A stretch of DNA of 11,870 bases. Source: Thermoflexibacter sp. (GTDB lineage: Bacteria; Bacteroidota; Bacteroidia; Cytophagales; Thermoflexibacteraceae). A program made the translations under genes and the position numbers. Shown in pieces: positions 6,405 through 11,870 of this stretch (the stretch's first letter is position 1; every line of letters starts with the position of its first letter). The stretch is from contig JALOMS010000079.1 in assembly GCA_025455345.1 (NCBI GenBank), forward strand, positions 1 through 11,870, given 5' to 3'. The notes under the pieces are model-generated. The model ran no database searches and was not told the DNA's origin. It worked only from the letters and a program-made list of their open reading frames with translations.

Positions 6405-9400
6405 ATGAAAATATTAGCACTTCGTTTCAACAATCTTAATTCTCTTCGAGAAGGAAAACCATATTTTAATATCGATTTTCAAGACTCTCCTCTCAAAGAT
6501 ACAGGGCTTTTTGCCATTATAGGCGCAACTGGGGCAGGCAAAAGCACTATTTTGGATGCTATTACACTTGCCTTGTACGGCATCGCTCCACGCTTTGGTA
6601 GAGAAAAAGCACACGAAATACTCAGTAGAGGTACGAGTGATTGTTTTTCAGAAGTAGATTTTGAAGTAAGGAACAAATCTTATACCTCAAAATGGTTACT
6701 TAACAAAAAAATTAAACGAAATGGAGAAATAGAATACATTGAAAAAATGGCATTGGCAGAAATTAACGGCACTATCATAGAAGCCAATAAAATCTCCGAA
6801 GTCAAAAAAATGATAGAGCAAATTACAGGGCTTGATTATCACCGATTTCTGCGCTCTGTGATGTTAGCCCAAGGCGACTTTTCTGCTTTCTTGAAAGCTG
6901 ACGATAAGAGTAGAGGAGAGTTGTTAGAAAAAATTACAGGCACAGAAATCTATTCGCAACTCTCTAAACGCGCAGATGAAAAACGGTTCGAAGAAAAGAA
7001 AAAATTGGAATTATTGGAAAGTCAGATAGATGAAAAAAGACTGCTTGATGAGGAGCAAAAAACAGAAATTAATTCCCAAATTATGCATTTCCAAGAAAAT
7101 AAAACCGAGTTAGAAAAACTTATACAAACAACCAATGAGCGTACTAAAAAGCTAAAAGAAATAGAAGAACTGACCAAACAATTAGGTGATTTTGAGGCGA
7201 TTCATAAAAATGCACTCTCACAAAAAGACCACGCACAAAAAGACTTTGAGCAATTAGAAAGACATGAAAAAGCAAATCTGTTCAAGGGAGAACTGGGAGA
7301 AATAGAAACCTTAGAAAGATTGGTAAGTGATGAACAAGCAAATCTCCAAGAGCAAAAGATAAAATTGCCTCAAAAGCAAGAAGAAAGCAAAAAACAAAAA
7401 GAACAAACAATCCAAGCAAGAGAAAAATTAGCAGAAGTAGAGAAAGCACAGACCATAGAAATGCCTAAAATAGCCCAAACAGAGAAATTGGATTTTCAAA
7501 TTATTGAGAATCATAAGCATTTGGACAAAACCCGCGCCCAAATCGGAGACCAAAGCAAAAAATTGGGTGCATCACACCTCCAGAAAGACAGCCTCCTACA
7601 AGAAATCAAAATACAAAAGGAAAATTTAGGGCAATTAAAAAATTATTTGATAGAAAATCAAAGAGATAAGACACTCATTCAAGATTTAGGTACTATCCAA
7701 CAAAAAATAAATTACCTCTTTGAACTTAAAAAAGAGTTAGATAAAAACAATAAAAAAAAGCAAGAAAATGCTTTATCATTTAGCAAAATAGAAGCAAAGC
7801 AACAAGAACTTAAGGAAATCTTGGTCAAACACAATAATGAAGTAAATAACATAGAAGAGCAACAAAAACAAATCCAATCCCAAATCGACGAAGTTGCCAA
7901 AAACAGCAAAACAGAAGATTATGAAGCATTGTATTTGCAAGCTTTCAAAGAAATGAACATCTATGAAAGAATAGTAGAAAACTCAATGAATTTCAATGCA
8001 TTGACTAAGCAAACCCAACAGATTAAGCAAAATATTCTTACTCACAAATCAGACCAAGACCAGCTCCATCAGGATTGGGGACAGCAGAAACAAGCATTTG
8101 CCCATGCCAAAGAAAAACTTGACTTAGCAATCACGCTCTTTGAGCAGGAAAAAGTAATCCAAAATTATGAACAAACCCGCAAACAACTCAAAGAAGGCAA
8201 AGAATGTCCCGTCTGTGGGGCTACACATCACCCTTGGGCAAGCTATCATACCAATGTAGAAGAGAAAGAAAAAGCATGGAAAAACTATCAAAATGAAGTA
8301 GATACAATAAACCAAAATGTACAAAAAACAGAATTGCGCCTAAAAGAAATAGAAATCACTATCAATCAACTCAACCAACAATTAGCAGATAATTTGTTAG
8401 AAACAAAAAAATTAGAAGAACAACATCACATCTATGCGACAAGTATTTCTTCAGAAATAACCATAGAACAAACTACGCACTTGCAAAATCAATTTGAGCA
8501 AAAAAAACAAGAAGTCAAAGAAATAGAAAAGCAACACCAATGGATACAAGATAAAAGAAATCTAATTGAAAAATTAGCTAAGGAGAAGGAACAATGGAAA
8601 GAAAAAATTCAATACACAGAAAAAGAACACATTAAGACAACTTCTTCTTTAGAAAATCTCAAGAAAGAAATACAAAATATAGAAGAAAATATAGCGCAGA
8701 TGATGGACAAAGGTAAGCAAGAAAAGGATTACCTAAACAATATTTTACAAACCTATCAAACAAGTATTCCTTTGGAAAAAGAAAGAGAAGAATGGCTGGG
8801 AAAGTTAGAGGATAAGGTGAATAAATACATAGCGTGTATTGATAATGAAAGACTTATTTCTGAAAAAATTATAAAATTGGAAGGAGAAGAAGGTCAGATA
8901 CTTGCTACGATGGTCGAGTTAGAAGAAAATATCAAGCATTTGATGAAAGAAGAGCAAAACTTACAAGCTATTCTTAGAACTTTGCAAGACGAACGCAACC
9001 GCTTGTTTGGGGAGAAAAATACTCAAAAGGAAAAAGAGAGAATCAACCTGACACTCAAAAATGCACAAGAAAATCTTAAAGTTTTAGAAGATGTATCAGC
9101 GAATTTGGCACAGGAAACCAGTATCCTGATGAGTAATATTGCCCAATCAGAAAATCGCCTCAAAGAAAATCAAAACCTCTTAGGAAGCAAAAAACAAGAG
9201 CTAATGCAAAAAATTAGTGCTGATTTTGAAGATATTGTGAGATTAAAAGCCGCACTGCTCAACAATGAAACGGCATCAAATATTCGCAAACAGCAGGAAA
9301 TGCTCCACAAAAAATTGGTAGAATCTTCCACCAATATCACAAGAACCAAAGACGCACTCAATAAAGTCTTGCAAGAAGACGAAGCATTAGCAGTAGCTAT

Positions 9401-10085
9401 CAATTATGGCGAGCAGATTAAGCTCTTAGCAGAAGATTTAGAAAAATACAAGAAAGATTATGCAACAACCATTGAGACTCTGAACGAACTGACTTTCAGG
9501 CTTAGAGAAAATGATAATCTTGAAAAACAATTTTTAGGAAAACGCAAAGAAATAGCCCAACAACGCAAAGAATACAATAAATGGGAAATTTTAGTCGACC
9601 TTATTGGCTCGAAGAGTACCCATAAGTTACGTATTTTTGCCCAAAGTCTTACGCTCTCTCACTTAATTACTTTGGCAAATTACCACTTAGAAAAACTCAA
9701 TCCGCGTTATCATTTGCAGAAAAAAGCAAAATCAGAATTGGAAATGGAAATCATAGATAGAGACCAAGCTGATAATATCCGTTCTATCAATACTTTATCT
9801 GGTGGAGAAACTTTCTTAGTAAGTTTGGCATTGGCTTTAGGGCTTTCTGACTTAGCAACCGCAGGAAGACAAACCCAAATTCGTTCTTTGTTTATTGATG
9901 AGGGTTTTGGAACACTTGACCCACGTACTTTGGACGAGACCATTACTACTTTAGAAAACCTACAGTTAGGAGGAAAACAAATTGGCATTATTTCTCATGT
10001 TGAGGAGCTAAAATCGAGAATTTCCACCCAAGTTCAAGTACACAAACAGGGCAATGGGGTCAGTACCTTGAAAGTAGTTGGGTAA
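6405..10085 (+). CDS. sbcC: SbcC/Rad50-type nuclease-complex ATPase
   Basis: This 1226-residue protein is the SMC-like ATPase subunit of the SbcCD (Mre11-Rad50 type) nuclease, which opens and trims DNA ends, hairpins and protein-blocked ends in the cytoplasm. The N-terminal lobe carries the Walker A motif GATGAGKS at 40-47 and a Q-loop glutamine at 156 (MLAQGDFSAFL). Long coiled-coil arms, rich in Lys, Glu and Gln, run from about 170 to 1060, and between them is the zinc hook CPVC at 601-604, which dimerises two molecules through a metal ion. The C-terminal lobe has the ABC signature LSGGE at 1131-1135, Walker B with D1165-E1166 (LFIDEGFGTLD) and an H-loop His1198. All key residues are present, so it should be active. 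The length fits long bacterial SbcC. The partner sbcD is not adjacent and must be elsewhere or absent. It stands as a single transcription unit, ending in a hairpin at 10076-10107. Confidence 0.96.
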   Translation: MKILALRFNNLNSLREGKPYFNIDFQDSPLKDTGLFAIIGATGAGKSTILDAITLALYGIAPRFGREKAHEILSRGTSDCFSEVDFEVRNKSYTSKWLLNKKIKRNGEIEYIEKMALAEINGTIIEANKISEVKKMIEQITGLDYHRFLRSVMLAQGDFSAFLKADDKSRGELLEKITGTEIYSQLSKRADEKRFEEKKKLELLESQIDEKRLLDEEQKTEINSQIMHFQENKTELEKLIQTTNERTKKLKEIEELTKQLGDFEAIHKNALSQKDHAQKDFEQLERHEKANLFKGELGEIETLERLVSDEQANLQEQKIKLPQKQEESKKQKEQTIQAREKLAEVEKAQTIEMPKIAQTEKLDFQIIENHKHLDKTRAQIGDQSKKLGASHLQKDSLLQEIKIQKENLGQLKNYLIENQRDKTLIQDLGTIQQKINYLFELKKELDKNNKKKQENALSFSKIEAKQQELKEILVKHNNEVNNIEEQQKQIQSQIDEVAKNSKTEDYEALYLQAFKEMNIYERIVENSMNFNALTKQTQQIKQNILTHKSDQDQLHQDWGQQKQAFAHAKEKLDLAITLFEQEKVIQNYEQTRKQLKEGKECPVCGATHHPWASYHTNVEEKEKAWKNYQNEVDTINQNVQKTELRLKEIEITINQLNQQLADNLLETKKLEEQHHIYATSISSEITIEQTTHLQNQFEQKKQEVKEIEKQHQWIQDKRNLIEKLAKEKEQWKEKIQYTEKEHIKTTSSLENLKKEIQNIEENIAQMMDKGKQEKDYLNNILQTYQTSIPLEKEREEWLGKLEDKVNKYIACIDNERLISEKIIKLEGEEGQILATMVELEENIKHLMKEEQNLQAILRTLQDERNRLFGEKNTQKEKERINLTLKNAQENLKVLEDVSANLAQETSILMSNIAQSENRLKENQNLLGSKKQELMQKISADFEDIVRLKAALLNNETASNIRKQQEMLHKKLVESSTNITRTKDALNKVLQEDEALAVAINYGEQIKLLAEDLEKYKKDYATTIETLNELTFRLRENDNLEKQFLGKRKEIAQQRKEYNKWEILVDLIGSKSTHKLRIFAQSLTLSHLITLANYHLEKLNPRYHLQKKAKSELEMEIIDRDQADNIRSINTLSGGETFLVSLALALGLSDLATAGRQTQIRSLFIDEGFGTLDPRTLDETITTLENLQLGGKQIGIISHVEELKSRISTQVQVHKQGNGVSTLKVVG

Positions 10086-10107
10086 GGGTATGACTTCTTA
10101 CCCAACT
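10076..10107. terminator. Hairpin terminator shared by convergent genes
   Basis: A perfect 11-bp inverted repeat, AGTTGGGTAAG at 10076-10086 and CTTACCCAACT at 10097-10107, encloses a 10-base loop. It sits between the 3' ends of sbcC (plus) and the membrane-protein gene (minus). The sbcC stop codon TAA (10083-10085) lies inside the left arm. Neither side has a strong T-tract, so it may act as a weak bidirectional terminator or as a 3'-end stabiliser rather than a classical intrinsic terminator. Confidence 0.65.
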
Positions 10108-10127
10108 GTTATAATTGAGCCAATATT

Positions 10128-11216
10128 TTATGTCTTATCGCTATTCATGTTTTTTTTCCGCAAACCTGTTTTCGCCAACCATCTTGGCAATATTATCGCC
10201 CCTGCTAATAGATAGGGATAATAGGTAAACAATCTCCAAAATTGGGCAACAGCATGGCTAAAAGAGCCTATAAATTCATAGAAAAAACGACCAAATACCA
10301 ATTCTGCCAAACCTGTAGCTCCAGGCGTAGGAGAAATGAGCATGATTATCCACATCAAAATATGACGGGCAAATACTAACCAATGTCCTGATACAGAAAT
10401 ATCTGTAAAAGCTTCCAACAAGCAATTTACCATGAAATAACGTGCTGTCCATACAAAGAGTGTAGAAAGACCAGCCTTCCACCAATATCCTCCCCCCACT
10501 CCTTTTAACTCTGCCGAAGCGATGATGACCTCATCTCCACTTTCTGCGGCGGCGTGTTGCCATCTTTTTAAGAAAGGAATAGATGTTACCTTAATAAGAA
10601 ACCATTTAAACGCCTCTGGTTTAAACAATAAGCCCACAGCAAAAAATACATTATACACAAAAATCAAAAAGTAACTTGCCCAAAAAGTTACTTTTAATCC
10701 CATAGAAAGTATGCCAAAATCTCCAAATTGGCTCTCATCAGGAAAAACTGACCCCTGACTAAACACAATAGCCAATGGAGCCGCAATTAGAAAAAAGGTA
10801 TTGTCCAATAAGGCAGTTACCATCACATAAGCCAATGATTTACCAAAGGAAATGCCCTCCCGATTCAATATAAATACAGCTACTGCTGTTCCCCCTACTG
10901 CCGAAGGAGTTACCGCAGAAGAAAATTCCCACAAAAGAATTACATAAACACTTGATTTCCAACTTAATGCTTTTTGGGTTACGTGTCTAATCCTATACAT
11001 ATACCCCGCATCTCTAATCACCAAAACTACCACCGCCATTAGTATCCATATTGCACTTGCTTGACTGAATCTTTCTACTAATTCCGTAGGATTCATATTA
11101 TTATAAAAATCATATACAATATAAGCCAAACCAATAAATACAGGTAGTATGACCTTCGCAGGGCTTAGTGTTTGTAAAACTTTTTTTTGTTCTATCTCTG
11201 ATTGATGTAATTCCAT
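10128..11216 (-). CDS. LPG synthase TM / flippase-like integral membrane protein (UPF0104 family)
   Basis: This 362-residue protein has about eight membrane helices (near residues 20-37, 53-69, 88-102, 126-152, 173-197, 248-267, 283-297 and 322-345) and a basic C-terminal tail. Family landmarks are WEFSSAVTPSAVGGTAVAVF (96-115) in the third helix region and SPTPGATGLAE (295-305) in the later conserved motif; both are typical of the lysylphosphatidylglycerol synthase transmembrane family (PF03706). This family includes the flippase half of MprF and stand-alone proteins, such as AglD-like and YbhN-like proteins, linked to movement of lipid or lipid-linked sugars. No aminoacyl-transferase domain is fused, so it is not a complete MprF. 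The substrate is unknown. It has no partner gene next to it on the same strand. The start follows an A-rich stretch on the coding strand; upstream lie two strong minus-strand promoters. Confidence 0.9.
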   Translation of the reverse strand: MELHQSEIEQKKVLQTLSPAKVILPVFIGLAYIVYDFYNNMNPTELVERFSQASAIWILMAVVVLVIRDAGYMYRIRHVTQKALSWKSSVYVILLWEFSSAVTPSAVGGTAVAVFILNREGISFGKSLAYVMVTALLDNTFFLIAAPLAIVFSQGSVFPDESQFGDFGILSMGLKVTFWASYFLIFVYNVFFAVGLLFKPEAFKWFLIKVTSIPFLKRWQHAAAESGDEVIIASAELKGVGGGYWWKAGLSTLFVWTARYFMVNCLLEAFTDISVSGHWLVFARHILMWIIMLISPTPGATGLAELVFGRFFYEFIGSFSHAVAQFWRLFTYYPYLLAGAIILPRWLAKTGLRKKNMNSDKT

Positions 11217-11312
11217 TGCTTTTTTTAATACTGAATAAGTTTATGTGTAGTGATGATTAATCAATAAGTTGTTGTTTATCTTTGTTTTAATATTAAGAAT
11301 ATTCTTTATGTA

Positions 11313-11344
11313 CAAATTTATTAATAAATAATTCATTATACAAA
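11313..11344 (-). promoter_or_regulatory. Proximal promoter of the flippase-like gene
   Basis: Read on the minus strand, TTTG at 11344-11341 is followed 20 bases later by TAAATTTG at 11320-11313. Both boxes and the spacing fit the Bacteroidota consensus exactly. Transcription would start near 11306, leaving a leader of about 90 bases before the start codon at 11216. Confidence 0.6.
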
Positions 11345-11411
11345 ACTCAAGGAATAGCGTATAATAAGCCCAATTAGATAAATAAAAAATTTGTAAAACT
11401 TATGATAGGAG

Positions 11412-11442
11412 CAAATATAGCTATCTTTTTATCATTCGCAAA
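11412..11442 (-). promoter_or_regulatory. Distal second promoter on the minus strand
   Basis: TTTG at 11442-11439 is followed 19 bases later by TATATTTG at 11419-11412, again a full match to the Bacteroidota consensus. Transcription would start near 11405 and would run through the proximal promoter, giving a leader of about 190 bases for the flippase-like gene, or a separate short transcript. Confidence 0.5.
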
Positions 11443-11532
11443 GGCTTTGTAAGTATTCACAACTTTATAAGGCATAAAATACCACAAATAAGAGTAAATC
11501 CACTTGAGATTTTAATCGTATAGAATGATAGT

Positions 11533-11540
11533 TATTTTTG
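11533..11540 (+). promoter_or_regulatory. -7 box candidate for the BLUF gene
   Basis: TATTTTTG at 11533-11540 is a perfect TAnnTTTG match and lies about 80 bases before the BLUF start codon. No good TTG box is found at the right distance; the nearest TTG (11504-11506) is 26 bases away. An activator-dependent promoter would fit, but this is only a guess. Confidence 0.35.
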
Positions 11541-11619
11541 TAAAATGTATGATAAATCTTATTTTTACATCATCGTTGTTTTTTATTTATAAATACTACT
11601 TCCAAATATTTAGAATTAC

Positions 11620-11870
11620 ATGCTTATTCATTTAGTATATGTGAGTTATAAAAGTGAGAGTTGTACAGAAACAGAAATTGAGAATATATTGAATATATGT
11701 CATAAAAATAATCCACTCGTTGGCATTACAGGCATATTATTGTATTCAGAAAAAAAATTTCTTCAGTATATAGGCAATACTGAGCGGTATATTTTTTGTG
11801 GGGCTTGGAGAGTTGTAAAAATAGCGTTTATTTTGGGTTTTCCACAACTTACAAAATGGACACCATCTTC
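11620..11870 (+). CDS. BLUF-domain blue-light sensor, N-terminal part, possibly interrupted
   Basis: From the ATG at 11620 the frame stays open to the window end (83 codons). Residues 1-51 are a clear BLUF domain, the flavin-binding blue-light sensor: LVYVS at 5-9, KNNPLVGITGILLYS at 29-43 and FLQYI at 47-51. The FAD-signalling residues match Slr1694 with a one-residue offset: Tyr7 (Tyr8), Asn30 (Asn31) and Gln49 (Gln50). After that, similarity stops: the nearly invariant Glu of the following E-G is missing (IGN instead of IEGN), and residues 53-83 do not look like the rest of a BLUF domain. Another frame after 11783 reads AVYFLWGLESCKNSVYFG, which faintly resembles the next BLUF helix. Causes could be sequence errors, a real frameshift or an insertion starting near 11771. 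The full domain is about 95 residues; effector domains, if any, are outside the window. Confidence 0.72.
   Translation, partial: MLIHLVYVSYKSESCTETEIENILNICHKNNPLVGITGILLYSEKKFLQYIGNTERYIFCGAWRVVKIAFILGFPQLTKWTPS
11811..11849. repeat. Short inverted repeat near the window end
   Basis: AGTTGTAAAA at 11811-11820 pairs with TTTTCCACAACT at 11838-11849: six pairs, a two-base bulge (11842-11843), then four more A-T pairs, with a 17-base loop. It lies in the part of the BLUF reading frame that has lost family similarity, and an ATG in another frame follows at 11856. It could be a sub-terminal feature of an inserted element, or chance. Confidence 0.4.

Larger units (their letters stand above)
11390..11554 (+). 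repeat. Imperfect 18-base direct repeat, two copies
   Basis: TTTGTAAAACTTATGATA at 11390-11407 recurs as TTTGTAAAATGTATGATA at 11537-11554, 16 of 18 bases identical, with starts 147 bases apart. The second copy overlaps the end of the -7 box of the BLUF gene; the first lies just downstream of the distal minus-strand promoter core, around its start point. Two similar sites at two promoters could be operators for one regulator; the AT-rich context also allows chance similarity. Confidence 0.5.
11217..11619. other. AT-rich divergent intergenic region
   Basis: This 403-base stretch separates the minus-strand flippase-like gene from the plus-strand BLUF gene. It contains two minus-strand promoter matches (11313-11344 and 11412-11442), one plus-strand -7 box (11533-11540) and an imperfect 18-base direct repeat (11390-11407 and 11537-11554). 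I see no tRNA, rRNA, recognised small RNA or convincing ORF. The bases between the two minus-strand promoters could encode a leader or a small RNA, but nothing in the sequence shows it. Confidence 0.6.

Noticed and set aside
7000..9500. Repetitive-looking AAA/GAA/CAA-rich stretches in sbcC
   Set aside because: They encode Lys, Glu and Gln of the coiled-coil arms and are not DNA repeats or a CRISPR array; no regularly spaced identical units are present.
6414..9988. Several 65-92 codon open frames on the minus strand inside sbcC
   Set aside because: They are rich in Ser, Phe, Leu and Cys as expected for the antisense of Lys/Glu-rich coiled-coil codons, and none has a recognisable motif or promoter.
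10276..10485. 69-codon minus-strand open frame within the flippase-like gene
   Set aside because: It is in another frame of the same strand inside a complete gene with strong family motifs.
11404..11430. GATAG ... CTATC followed by TTTTT as a possible plus-strand terminator
   Set aside because: The stem is only five base pairs with a 12-base loop, and no plus-strand gene ends upstream of it.

Overview
The window looks like chromosomal DNA from a member of the Bacteroidota, probably a Cytophagales-type gliding or marine bacterium (inference). The signs are AT-rich DNA, genes without clear Shine-Dalgarno sites, several matches to the Bacteroidota promoter (TTTG, about 20 bases, TAnnTTTG), a TonB-dependent receptor with a carboxypeptidase-regulatory N-terminal domain followed by a DUF4249 lipoprotein, and a 7TMR-DISM histidine kinase.

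Layout from left to right. (1) 1-316, minus: the N-terminal part of a YhhN/TMEM86-family membrane protein (lysoplasmalogenase-like), cut by the window start. (2) 317-642: a divergent control region with a Fur-box-like site, a large nested inverted repeat and a promoter overlapping its right arm. (3) 643-4083, plus: a two-gene operon of a TonB-dependent outer-membrane receptor and a DUF4249 lipoprotein, presumably an uptake or surface complex of unknown substrate. (4) 4094-6250, minus: a hybrid of 7TMR-DISM sensor and histidine kinase, convergent with the operon, only 10 bases between the genes. (5) 6251-6404: a short divergent region with interleaved promoters. (6) 6405-10085, plus: the long coiled-coil ATPase SbcC, here without sbcD beside it, ending inside a perfect 11-bp hairpin. 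(7) 10128-11216, minus: an integral membrane protein of the lysylphosphatidylglycerol synthase TM / flippase-like family. (8) 11217-11619: a 403-base AT-rich intergenic region with two strong minus-strand promoters and a direct repeat. (9) 11620 to the window end, plus: the start of a BLUF blue-light sensor that loses family similarity about 50 codons in, possibly through an insertion, rearrangement or sequence errors.

Most genes look like ordinary chromosomal genes with separate jobs: outer-membrane uptake, signal sensing, DNA end processing, membrane lipid biology and light sensing. I did not find a clear new multi-gene system. The points most worth a second look are the inverted repeat and Fur-like site before the receptor operon, and the broken end of the BLUF gene.
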